Positions 51,010 to 59,290 of a stretch of 64,000 nucleotides of DNA are shown here, piece by piece. Origin of the DNA: Runella aurantiaca (GTDB taxonomy: Bacteria; Bacteroidota; Bacteroidia; Cytophagales; Spirosomataceae); the NCBI RefSeq assembly GCF_003339505.1, contig NZ_QPIW01000010.1:124001-188000 (forward strand), read 5' to 3'. A program made the position numbers and the translations under genes. Under the pieces are notes generated by a model. The model ran no database searches, had not been told where the DNA came from, and saw only the letters and a program-made list of their open reading frames with translations. Position 1 is the first letter of the stretch; the number at the start of each line of letters is the position of its first letter.

Positions 51010-53421
51010 ATGCTTCAAAACTACTTCAAGATCGGTTGGCGCAATCTGCGCAAAAACGGAATATTTACATTTATCAACATTTTTGGCCTGTCTGTCGGCA
51101 TGACTTTTACGCTGTTGATCGGCAGCTACGTATGGGACGAATGGCAGGTCAATTCCGACTTACGGAATATTGAGAACCAGTACATTATTCAAAGCAAGTG
51201 GAAGCAGCCCAACATGGGCATAGAGATTACGTCATTGGCACCGTTGGCCAAAACGCTGAAAGAGCAATATCCCAATCTGATTGAAAATTATTACCGTTTT
51301 GACGGCGTTTCCACCACAATTTCCAAAGGCGACAAACATTTTAGGGAAGATATTCAAATCGGCGACTCCACGTTGCTGACCATGTACGGTTTTCCGCTCC
51401 TGCACGGAGATGCCCGTACGGCGCTGAATCAACCCAATTCGGTCGTTCTTTCAGAAAAAATGGCCTTAAAATATTTCGGCAAAACGGATATTGTCGGACA
51501 AACCATTCAAATAGAATCCTTTACGAGCGAACGGAAGAACTTTATGATTACGGCCGTATTGGCTCCCCTACCCTTCAATTCCGTCACTCAGTTTGTCAGT
51601 ACCGAAATTCCAGTTTTGTTGCCCATGAGCAGTTTGGCTTTTTTTGGCCGAGAAGCAGGCATGAATACTTGGAACAATGCTTACGTTGTCAACTACATTG
51701 AACTCAAAAAAGGCATCACGCCCGCCGATTTACAAAAACCCATTGCCCAAACCATTGCCACGAACGCCTCCGAATTGGTAAAAGCGAATCTTGAGGTGAT
51801 CTTGAAACCGTTACGCACGCTGCACCGAGAAAACAACAACGGACTTATCAACAAAACCCTCCTGACACTCAGCTTAGTGGCTCTGTTCATTGTGTTCATG
51901 GCCGTTGTTAATTTTGTTAATATCTCCATTGGGAGTTCGTCAAGTAGACTGAAAGAAATTGGCGTTCGGAAAGTATTGGGGAGTGAAAAAAAGCAGGTGA
52001 TTGGGCAATATTTGACCGAATCCATTCTGATTGCTTCCTTCAGCACCCTTTTCTCGTTGGTTTTGTACGAAGTGACGCGGTCGTTTTTTGCTGAAATCCT
52101 TGAAAAAGAACTCCGTTCCCTGTTCAGTGCGCTTCCGGTCTTTTTAATCAGTGCGGTATTGTTGGGGCTTTTTGTCGGACTGATTGCTGGAGCTTATCCG
52201 GCTTTTGTGCTTTCGTCTTTGCCGTCCATTGATTCCATGAAGGGCAAAATGAAAACCGTCAACCAAAAAAGCATTTTCCGCTACTCGCTGATGACCGTTC
52301 AGTTTGCCATTGCGTTGTTTGTATTTGGAGCCGCCGTTGTCATTGCCCGTCAAGTCAACTATTTCTTTGACAAAGACTTAGGCTATTCCAAAGAATCCAT
52401 CGTGTGGGCCGCCGTTCCGCGCGATTGGTCGGCGCAGGGCATTGAAAAGATGGAAACCATCCGCAAAGAGATGACGCGCCTGCCCGACGTGCGAGAAGTC
52501 AGCCTTTCATTTGAAATTCCAAACGGAAAAACGGGCTTTCAGTCAGGGCTTTTCCACGTGGGTCAAGACTCCACGCAAGCCGTCTTTGTGCCTGTTTTAC
52601 AAACCGATGAAAACTATGCGCGCACTTACCAAATCCCCATCCGAAGCGGCACGTTTTTTCACCAACCACAACAAACGTTTGTGTCCGACCGTATTGTTTT
52701 GAACGCCAAAGCCGCCAAAGTACTGAATTTCTCCACTCCCGAAGCCGCCATTGGAAAGCAAGTAAGATTACAGGGATTCCCGCAACCGTTTACCGTGACG
52801 GGCGTCACGGACGATTTCCATTTTGAATCTATGCGCAAAAACATCGGTCCATTGGCGTTCATTCACCTCAAAACCACCAACGTTTACCGTTATTTTTCCT
52901 TCAAAATTCAATCTTCTTCGTTGAACAAATCGGTGGCTTCACTCGAAAAAAAATGGAATGAACTGCTGCCGGGAGCGCCGTTTGAACTCGAATTTTTGGA
53001 TGAAATGCTGAAGAATTTGTATCAATCGGAAGTACGCCTCAAAAAAGCTGCGCAGTTGGCTACCGTTTTGGCCATCATCATTGTACTCTTGGGCGTTATC
53101 GGCATGGTTTCGCTGAGTGTAGCGCGTCGTACCAAAGAATTGGGCATTCGCAAGGTATTGGGTGCATCGGGCGTAAGTTTGGTGATGCTGTTTCTGAAAG
53201 AATTTTTGATGGTCAGCGCCGTAGCTACGCTGATATCTTTTCCATTGGTATTAATGGCCATGAATCAGTGGCTGCAAAACTACGCGTACCGTATTGAAAT
53301 GAGTTGGCTTCCGTTTGCGAGCGTCGGAATTATTTTTGGATTATTGATCATTTTTCTGGTTGGTTTTCAGACCTTTAAAGCTACATTAATGAACCCGACC
53401 CGGTCGTTGCGCTCCGAATAA
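51010..53421 (+). CDS. FtsX/MacB-like ABC permease 13
   Basis: An 803-residue paralogue starting MLQNYFKIGWRNLRKNG. TM1 is FINIFGLSVGMTFTLLIGSY, followed by VWDEWQVNSDLRNIENQY instead of the usual DELSYDRFH, so the first periplasmic domain is not colinear with the others there. Coupling motifs: RLKEIGVRKVLGSEKKQ and RTKELGIRKVLGASGVS, the latter with LFLKEFLMVSA in place of LLSKDF. It ends LMNPTRSLRSE. It is preceded by a MITE-like element and a hairpin that abuts the start codon. The next gene follows 108 bp later with its own -7-like box (TACTTTTG at 53486). Confidence 0.88.
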   Translation: MLQNYFKIGWRNLRKNGIFTFINIFGLSVGMTFTLLIGSYVWDEWQVNSDLRNIENQYIIQSKWKQPNMGIEITSLAPLAKTLKEQYPNLIENYYRFDGVSTTISKGDKHFREDIQIGDSTLLTMYGFPLLHGDARTALNQPNSVVLSEKMALKYFGKTDIVGQTIQIESFTSERKNFMITAVLAPLPFNSVTQFVSTEIPVLLPMSSLAFFGREAGMNTWNNAYVVNYIELKKGITPADLQKPIAQTIATNASELVKANLEVILKPLRTLHRENNNGLINKTLLTLSLVALFIVFMAVVNFVNISIGSSSSRLKEIGVRKVLGSEKKQVIGQYLTESILIASFSTLFSLVLYEVTRSFFAEILEKELRSLFSALPVFLISAVLLGLFVGLIAGAYPAFVLSSLPSIDSMKGKMKTVNQKSIFRYSLMTVQFAIALFVFGAAVVIARQVNYFFDKDLGYSKESIVWAAVPRDWSAQGIEKMETIRKEMTRLPDVREVSLSFEIPNGKTGFQSGLFHVGQDSTQAVFVPVLQTDENYARTYQIPIRSGTFFHQPQQTFVSDRIVLNAKAAKVLNFSTPEAAIGKQVRLQGFPQPFTVTGVTDDFHFESMRKNIGPLAFIHLKTTNVYRYFSFKIQSSSLNKSVASLEKKWNELLPGAPFELEFLDEMLKNLYQSEVRLKKAAQLATVLAIIIVLLGVIGMVSLSVARRTKELGIRKVLGASGVSLVMLFLKEFLMVSAVATLISFPLVLMAMNQWLQNYAYRIEMSWLPFASVGIIFGLLIIFLVGFQTFKATLMNPTRSLRSE

Positions 53422-53529
53422 CAAACTTTTACATTTCGTTTACATTCTTTTACAGGCGTTTTTCTTTTTGTTCGGTTGTGCTTGATACTTTTGCTTCCAT
53501 CGAAGTTTTACCTAAAAACAACCAAAAAA

Positions 53530-53931
53530 ATGAAAACAATCAAAATGATGACGGGGAGTTTGTTGCTCTCCGTCTTAGCATTTTACTGCTATGGTCAGCA
53601 GGTTTGTTCGGCGGCTTTTTTAGACAATAAAATCGTCGTGAATGAATATACACCTACGGGCAAATGTAGTTTACCTCTAAACGCCCGAGGTGAACTCACG
53701 GTAGCAACTGCCGAGCTATCACTTAAAAAAAGCAAGCCTGTTGAAAACCTGCCTTTCAAAATCGCGATTCGGGATGAAAACACGAAAACGTTAACGATGT
53801 TTTCGGGAGAAAACTACCGAAAAATTGAAGTTCAGCAAGTGTTGGTAAAGTGTAAAAAAGGTGATTCCATCGTTTTATTGACCTTAGAGAAGCAATATGC
53901 CCTGCCCCACAACGAAATTTTGGTCAAATGA
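53530..53931 (+). CDS. Small secreted protein of unknown function
   Basis: A 133-residue protein starting at the ATG at 53530 (signal MKTIKMMTGSLLLSVLAFYC ending near YGQ); 18 further codons upstream lie in the leader and are rejected. The mature part has Cys residues in QVCSAAFLD and TGKCSLPLNARG and in VLVKCKKGDS, and a strand-rich middle (VENLPFKIAIRDENTK). The stop overlaps the start of the protease gene by 4 bp (ATGA), which implies translational coupling. It could be an inhibitor, chaperone or partner of that protease; this is only inference. Confidence 0.65.
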   Translation: MKTIKMMTGSLLLSVLAFYCYGQQVCSAAFLDNKIVVNEYTPTGKCSLPLNARGELTVATAELSLKKSKPVENLPFKIAIRDENTKTLTMFSGENYRKIEVQQVLVKCKKGDSIVLLTLEKQYALPHNEILVK

Positions 53932-55082
53932 GAAAATTACTTATTCCTCTATTTGTATTCATCTCCTTTGGGAGCTTTGCGCAAAAAAAGGAACCTTGGG
54001 TAAGTAAACCATTTGAACAATGGCCGCAAATCGCTTTGATAAACGATGTATTGTATAAAAACGGTGACCGCTACGAAGATCCGACCATCACGTATGTAGG
54101 CAGCGGTTTTTTATTGGACACCGGTAAAGAGACGTTGGCCGTGACCGTCAAGCATGTTTTGTGGGTAGCCCGAAATAAAACATCGAAGAACATTACCGTC
54201 AATGACCAACTGAAAAAGTGGAAAATGTACCCAAAAAAAAATCCCAAAGATTCAGTCGTCATCGGACAATTGATCAACGAAGACCCTACCGAAAAACTCT
54301 TCGACGGATATGACAACGGCGTGCTTCAACGGGATTGGCTTGTTTTCACGACGCAATCTGTTTCTCCCAAAATTCAACCCTTAAAAATGCGGGAGGAAAC
54401 TGCCAAAGTAGGAGAAAAAGTGTATCTGACGGGCAATCCTTATCGATTTGACCAAACGATTACCGTGGCGGGAAAAATCATCAAAAGAGAAGGGCCGCAC
54501 ATTTTTGTCAAGTTAGACGGAATGGAGAAAACGTTTTTGGGTGGCTCCAGCGGTTCTCCTTTGATTGACGCCAACGGGCAACTTATAGGTATTTTTTCCA
54601 ATACCCGCAAGGATGACAAAACGGGAGAAAACGTATTTATTTTCAATTCGACCGATTATCTCAAACGGGTATTATCAGGGGCTAAACCCTTGAATGTAAA
54701 CAGAAACCCTATCTCTAATTATTTGGATTCGCTGCTTAAAACCCAAACGGTGGCAGAGTCCCTGAAAGGTTTTGACCAATTGTATAAAAGCGAGAAAGTA
54801 CACGAGCAGTATGAAATCACCTATTTTAACCACAACAATATTTTAAAAATCGGCGATGAGTTTCTCAGTCAAAAGAGAGTCAATGACGCCATTCTTTTTT
54901 ACGAATACTTTTATAAGCTAATGCCTAACCACATGTATATCACAGCTTTAGCCAAAAGTTATATTCAGGCAGGCCAAAAGCAAAAAGCACTCAGTAAGCT
55001 ACAGGCAGAAGTCGAACGCCCCGATATTGACCCAGAAGTAAAGGGTGAGATTACAAAATTCATGAAGGAAATAAACAACTAA
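53928..55082 (+). CDS. Secreted trypsin-like serine protease with C-terminal helical repeat
   Basis: A 384-residue protein with a signal peptide (MRKLLIPLFVFISFGSFAQ). A chymotrypsin-like fold follows, with a plausible triad: His76 in LAVTVKHVLW, Asp136 in QRDWLVF and Ser208 in GGSSGSPLIDANGQLIGIFS (the G-x-S-G-S-P motif is intact). No PDZ domain is present, unlike DegP. From about residue 240 the C-terminal third is helical and includes a TPR-like pair (YFYKLMPNHMYITALAKSYI and AGQKQKALSKLQAEVERPD). It is coupled to the small gene at 53530 by a 4-bp overlap. The substrate is unknown; the Kazal lipoprotein encoded upstream is a possible regulator. Confidence 0.82.
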   Translation: MRKLLIPLFVFISFGSFAQKKEPWVSKPFEQWPQIALINDVLYKNGDRYEDPTITYVGSGFLLDTGKETLAVTVKHVLWVARNKTSKNITVNDQLKKWKMYPKKNPKDSVVIGQLINEDPTEKLFDGYDNGVLQRDWLVFTTQSVSPKIQPLKMREETAKVGEKVYLTGNPYRFDQTITVAGKIIKREGPHIFVKLDGMEKTFLGGSSGSPLIDANGQLIGIFSNTRKDDKTGENVFIFNSTDYLKRVLSGAKPLNVNRNPISNYLDSLLKTQTVAESLKGFDQLYKSEKVHEQYEITYFNHNNILKIGDEFLSQKRVNDAILFYEYFYKLMPNHMYITALAKSYIQAGQKQKALSKLQAEVERPDIDPEVKGEITKFMKEINN

Positions 55083-55095
55083 AAATGTTACAAAA

Positions 55096-55563
55096 ATGAA
55101 AAAATCAATGATGCATCTGTTCGCCACGCTAAGTTTAGTGTTGGCTTTCTCTACCACCCATACCTTCTCCAGAGGCGGTGAAAACTATTTTTATGGAAAT
55201 CCGCTGGTATTGAACGGCAAACCGTTGGATTATCAAACTTTTTGGAAAGGAAGTAAAGGCTTATTGGCGCTGGTCAAAGGAAATCCCAATTCGGCAGATT
55301 CTCCCAGAGTTCCATTTAAAATTTATCTCAAACACGAAGGCCAGGTGGTCAACAAGGGTTTATCTTCTGATACCCGAGAATTGTACGAAGTAGAGGTAGC
55401 CCATATTTTGGCATTAGCCCGTTTTGGTGACCAACTCATCATCGAACCCGCTCGCGAAAGCGATGCCAAGGCCAAGCGCGTCATTAATTTGGCCAAGATC
55501 GACTTAATGTACATGATTTTAGGCCCATTGTTGGCAAAACAAAAAGGCGGGGACGGGTGCTAA
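55096..55563 (+). CDS. Secreted protein ending KGGDGC
   Basis: A 155-residue protein with a signal peptide (MKKSMMHLFATLSLVLAFST, cleavage near FSR). The mature part contains YFYGNPLVLNGKPLDYQTFW, a charged middle and a helical C-terminal third (RESDAKAKRVINLAKIDLMY), and it ends in LLAKQKGGDGC. Its only mature Cys is the last residue. It starts 13 bp after the protease stop and is probably in the same operon. The neighbour at 55599 ends in a similar KGGC. Not recognised as a known family. Confidence 0.65.
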   Translation: MKKSMMHLFATLSLVLAFSTTHTFSRGGENYFYGNPLVLNGKPLDYQTFWKGSKGLLALVKGNPNSADSPRVPFKIYLKHEGQVVNKGLSSDTRELYEVEVAHILALARFGDQLIIEPARESDAKAKRVINLAKIDLMYMILGPLLAKQKGGDGC

Positions 55564-55598
55564 ATTCTCTTTTATCGTTTTGGAAGAAATGAACAGCC

Positions 55599-56177
55599 AT
55601 GAAATTTAAACCTACAAAAAATATGAAAAAAATCATTTATGCGCTGATCTTACCGCTGGTTGTGGTAAGCGGACTGGTATTTGCTAATCTTGAAATTAAA
55701 AATGAAACTTCTAAAAAGTCAATCCCAAAGCCTCTGGGCGGCGTGCCGCTCTCTGCCGCTGAAAGAAAGGCTGCATTGAAAAAATGGGAGGCTACCCCTG
55801 ATGGTATCATGTACAAAAAATGGGAAGCGTCTCCCGAAGGTAAAAAAGTGTATGCCAGTGAAACTAAAATAAGGAAGCATATAAGTGCTTTTACCAATAT
55901 GGAGGCTGTTGTAACCTCTCGTTCTCTTCCGCCAGGCTCAAGATTAGGTTTCGGAGTGATGGTAAGGATTAATGGGGACGATTATATTGTAAAATTTGAG
56001 CCAGAAAAGTCTCAACTTGAGCAATTGCATAGTCTGGAAGTTAACGACAAAATAATTATAAAAAGCCATAACGTATCGCACGCGCCCAAGTATGCCTATC
56101 CAATAGTATCGGGCGACTATGTAGAACGAGATAGTAAAGTAATTTTTAAACGTGCCCCTCGCAAAGGAGGTTGCTGA
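55599..56177 (+). CDS. Secreted protein with KKWEA repeat, ending KGGC
   Basis: A 192-residue protein. A second ATG at 55623 (MKKIIYALILPLVVVSGLVF) would give a more typical signal peptide; the longer N-terminus adds only eight residues, and both are possible. The mature part has two tandem copies of a 12-residue unit (KKWEATPDGIMY, KKWEASPEGKKV, about residues 61-85), then a strand-rich domain with GFGVMVRINGDDYIVKFE and NDKIIIKSHNVSHAP. It ends in RAPRKGGC. Its only Cys is the C-terminal residue. It follows the previous gene by 35 bp. Confidence 0.65.
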   Translation: MKFKPTKNMKKIIYALILPLVVVSGLVFANLEIKNETSKKSIPKPLGGVPLSAAERKAALKKWEATPDGIMYKKWEASPEGKKVYASETKIRKHISAFTNMEAVVTSRSLPPGSRLGFGVMVRINGDDYIVKFEPEKSQLEQLHSLEVNDKIIIKSHNVSHAPKYAYPIVSGDYVERDSKVIFKRAPRKGGC

Positions 56178-56188
56178 GTAAATAAATT

Positions 56189-57175
56189 ATGAAATACGCA
56201 CACGTATATGCTTTGTTCTTGATGTTTGTTTTTCACACCTCCTGTGGACAAGACCAAACAAACACATCAAAAGATAATATCAAGTCTGAAACCACAGACA
56301 CACTCACTTCTAACATTTGGGATATTGAGCAAGATAGAAATGGGGATATTTGGTTTGCAGCGAGCGATGGGGTTTTTCGATACGATCCCAGACGGGCAGG
56401 TGGAAAATCGTTTACCAAAATCACAGGCCAACTGATCTCAGAGCCTTTTTTTTCTGTTTTTGAAGATAGAAAGGGAAATTTTTGGTTCGGCACGTATGGC
56501 TCAGGTGTTTTTTATTATAATGGAAAATCCTTTCAAAATTTTACAACAAGAGATGGACTTGCCGATAATTCTGTTATGCCTATTTATGAAGATAAATCCG
56601 GCATTATTTGGCTTGGCACTGCAGGTGGTGTAAGCCGCTATGATGGTAAATCGTTTCGAAATTTTACAACTGCGGATGGACTGTCCAATAATGATGTTCA
56701 CGCTATTGTTGAAGACAAAACAGGCAAAATTTGGTTTGGATCACGGGGTGATATTTCCATTTATGATGGAAAATCATTTACCACTCTCACCGATAAAGAC
56801 GGCAAAACTTTCAGTAACGTATGGTCTATGATTAAAGACAAAAAAGACAATATCTGGTTCGGCGCCGATGGTCTTTGGCGCTATGACGGCAGTTCCTTTA
56901 GCCAAATCGATGAGGTTGGTGCTGGTGTTATAATCGAAGATAAAAAGGGAAACGTTTTGACCAGTATAGGTGGGCCTATTTTCCGTTTTGATGAACAGTC
57001 ATTGTCTGATAAAAAGCCACATGTAACAGTAATAAAGACAAAATATGAAGGGCATAGGAATCTGCCTTTTGGGATGTTATGGGCTAATGATGAAAGTATT
57101 TGGATTGGAGGTGACCGTTACCGTTATGATGGAAAGACTCTCACGGACTTTAAAAGTGCAGCCGGTCAGAAATAA
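56189..57175 (+). CDS. Propeller-domain lipoprotein 1 (Reg_prop type)
   Basis: A 328-residue lipoprotein (signal ends FVFHTSC, Cys19) made almost wholly of two-component-regulator propeller repeats. Blade signatures recur: DRNGDIWFAASDGVFRY, DRKGNFWFGTYGSGVF, DKSGIIWLGTAGGVSRY, DKTGKIWFGSRGDISIY and DKKDNIWFGADGLWRY. In hybrid two-component sensors these blades sit in front of a Y_Y_Y domain, a TM helix and a kinase; none of those is present here. It is therefore a free-standing sensor-like module anchored to a membrane. It is followed 41 bp later by a second propeller lipoprotein and then a transmembrane regulator. Confidence 0.82.
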   Translation: MKYAHVYALFLMFVFHTSCGQDQTNTSKDNIKSETTDTLTSNIWDIEQDRNGDIWFAASDGVFRYDPRRAGGKSFTKITGQLISEPFFSVFEDRKGNFWFGTYGSGVFYYNGKSFQNFTTRDGLADNSVMPIYEDKSGIIWLGTAGGVSRYDGKSFRNFTTADGLSNNDVHAIVEDKTGKIWFGSRGDISIYDGKSFTTLTDKDGKTFSNVWSMIKDKKDNIWFGADGLWRYDGSSFSQIDEVGAGVIIEDKKGNVLTSIGGPIFRFDEQSLSDKKPHVTVIKTKYEGHRNLPFGMLWANDESIWIGGDRYRYDGKTLTDFKSAAGQK

Positions 57176-57216
57176 GTGCTTTTTATGAACATTTTTGCAG
57201 CAAAAAACAAAGAAAA

Positions 57217-58293
57217 ATGGCAAAATATGCGTTTCGCAACCTGATTTATAACTGGCTTTTGGTGGGGATATTTCTAAACTCTTGCAATGGTCAGCCGAGG
57301 AAGACAACCGATGCGTCAAAACCAATTCCAACGGTAATAAAAAACTTTAAGTCCGCCGCTTTAGCCCCTGATTTTGACACTACCTTAGTCAGTCAATATA
57401 TCCGAAGTATTTTTCAGGATTCGAAAGGGAATTTATGGTTTGGCACCATAGCAGAAGGCGTAGTGAGGTATGACCAAAAAACGTTGACTTACTTTTCCAA
57501 TCCAGATGGTTTTATTAACAACACTGTGTATGCTATCAATGAAGATAAAGATGGCAATATGTGGTTTGGCACTGACCAAGGAGTGTATAAGTACAACGGA
57601 AAAACATTTAAAAATTATAGTCAAAAAGATGGGCTAAACCATCTTGATATAACTCGAAAAGGGATTCTTGTTGACAAATCGGGTGCTATTTGGGTAGGCA
57701 CCCACGGCGGCGTTTACCAATATGACCCGGCTGCCGATAGCACAGGTGGTCAACCTTTTTCATTATTTAAGGAACTTCCTCCTATAAACGTTGCAGGCAT
57801 CATGGAAGACAGAAGTGGAAACATTTGGTTTGCTTCTTCGAATAAAGGGGTTTTTCGATTTGATAGAAAAACGATTGTAAACTTCAATGAAAAGGAAGGT
57901 TTAGGGGAAAACTATGCCGGAGGCATAACACAGGATAAAGCCGGAAATATGTGGTTTACCATGAAAAACGGTATTTGTAAATTTGATGGCAAATCTTTTA
58001 CAGAATATACCGCCAAAGACGGATTAGGCGGAACTGAATTTTGGGGACTCATTATTGAACAGTCGGGTATCATTTGGATTACAGCCCGAGGCAGTACTAC
58101 GCGGTTTGACCCTTCCGTTCCCTTACCAAATCCCAAAGCATTTACCGCGTTTACAGTAGCCGACGGACTTAATTGTTGTGTTCAAAGTATGTATCAAGAC
58201 AGGTCAGGAAATATGTGGTGGGGTACGGGGCAAGGACTCTATCGTTTTGATGGCAAACGCTTTTATCAGGTGAAAAAGAAAGGGCCTTGGTAG
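57217..58293 (+). CDS. Propeller-domain lipoprotein 2 (Reg_prop type)
   Basis: A 358-residue lipoprotein (lipobox LNSC, Cys23, then NGQPRK). It shares the Reg_prop architecture of the previous gene: DSKGNLWFGTIAEGVVRY, DKDGNMWFGTDQGVYKY, DKSGAIWVGTHGGVYQY, DRSGNIWFASSNKGVFRF, DKAGNMWFTMKNGICKF and DRSGNMWWGTGQGLYRF. This gives about seven blades, so it could close a propeller on its own. No kinase or DNA-binding domain is present. The end is basic (KKKGPW). Two different propellers in tandem, followed 48 bp later by a membrane-bound regulator, suggest a sensor pair. Confidence 0.85.
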   Translation: MAKYAFRNLIYNWLLVGIFLNSCNGQPRKTTDASKPIPTVIKNFKSAALAPDFDTTLVSQYIRSIFQDSKGNLWFGTIAEGVVRYDQKTLTYFSNPDGFINNTVYAINEDKDGNMWFGTDQGVYKYNGKTFKNYSQKDGLNHLDITRKGILVDKSGAIWVGTHGGVYQYDPAADSTGGQPFSLFKELPPINVAGIMEDRSGNIWFASSNKGVFRFDRKTIVNFNEKEGLGENYAGGITQDKAGNMWFTMKNGICKFDGKSFTEYTAKDGLGGTEFWGLIIEQSGIIWITARGSTTRFDPSVPLPNPKAFTAFTVADGLNCCVQSMYQDRSGNMWWGTGQGLYRFDGKRFYQVKKKGPW

Positions 58294-58341
58294 TATTTTA
58301 CGAAATTATAAGCTATTTCTGCTAAATTTGATAAAGAACTT

Positions 58342-59262
58342 ATGGAAATCATGGTAGGGAAATTGGCAATCGTGGCTTCGTTTTTAGCAATCAGCTTACT
58401 GTTTGGGCAGTTTGCCTGGATAACTCCTGACACTGATGCCACCAACTCGCAACGATTTGAAGAAAAGACGAACCTCGCGCTTCGCCGCACAGGCCACCGC
58501 CTGTTGTTGGCAAGCGGCGATTCCACTTCCCGCATCCCTGCGGTCAGGAAATTAGATGATGGCACTTTTGTGCTACAGCTAAGTAAGTCATTCGATTACA
58601 GCCAGTTACCAGTTGCGCTACAAGAGTCGTTTGACCTGCATGGCATCAAAAACAACTACGATGTAGCAGTCATAGACTGCAAAACCAACGAGTTGCAACT
58701 GGGATACAATTTTCTGGATTATTCCAAAAGCAAAGAAGTTGCCTGCATCGGGCGTGATCAGATAGTGGGCTGTTACAATGTAAAAGTAACATTCTCTGCC
58801 CCTGAAAACAGCCCAAAATCCAGCCCGGTTTGGTGGACATTAGGGTTAGGGGTTGCCTTTATCGGCATTTCGTATGTTGTATTTTCACGAAGAAAAGCGC
58901 CCCTTACTCCGCTTATTGAAATTCCTGAGGAACAGACCATTGAAAAATCTACGCGGTTGCATTTCGGCGAATCAAGTATGGATTTGGATAACCAACTATT
59001 ATATACAGCCAATACACAACATAATCTCACCTTCCGAGAAGCTAAATTGCTGCACTTGTTCATCAAACACCAAAATCAGGTTTTGGAACGAGATTTTATT
59101 CTTAAATCGGTTTGGGAAGATGAAGGTGTTACGGTAGGACGCAGCATTGATGTTTTTGTGTCGCGCCTGCGGAAGCTGCTTCAGGAAGATACTTCGCTAA
59201 AAATCGCGGCGGTACACGGCGTTGGGTATCGGCTCGAAGTCAGCCATTTAGAGAACATTTAA
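58342..59262 (+). CDS. Membrane-anchored winged-helix (OmpR-type) transcription regulator
   Basis: A 306-residue regulator with an N-terminal TM (about residues 7-27), a periplasmic domain (about 30-160), a second TM (about 164-182) and a cytosolic winged-helix DNA-binding domain (about 205-300). The DNA-binding part has TFREAKLLHLFIKHQ and GRSIDVFVSRLRKLLQED, typical of Trans_reg_C. The periplasmic domain has three Cys (113, 135, 144), two of them in CIGRDQIVGC. There is no receiver domain, so the signal is likely sensed directly across the membrane, as in ToxR-like proteins but with reversed order. The two upstream propeller lipoproteins are likely partners. Permease 14 begins 28 bp downstream and may be its target. 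Confidence 0.85.
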   Translation: MEIMVGKLAIVASFLAISLLFGQFAWITPDTDATNSQRFEEKTNLALRRTGHRLLLASGDSTSRIPAVRKLDDGTFVLQLSKSFDYSQLPVALQESFDLHGIKNNYDVAVIDCKTNELQLGYNFLDYSKSKEVACIGRDQIVGCYNVKVTFSAPENSPKSSPVWWTLGLGVAFIGISYVVFSRRKAPLTPLIEIPEEQTIEKSTRLHFGESSMDLDNQLLYTANTQHNLTFREAKLLHLFIKHQNQVLERDFILKSVWEDEGVTVGRSIDVFVSRLRKLLQEDTSLKIAAVHGVGYRLEVSHLENI

Positions 59263-59290
59263 GCTACTCAGAAAACGACTTTTTGTTTAT

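Noticed and set aside
58323-58330. TAAATTTG as a promoter -7 box before the transmembrane regulator gene
   Set aside because: No -33 TTTG at the right distance, and it would leave almost no leader before the ATG at 58342. Read-through from the propeller genes is more likely.
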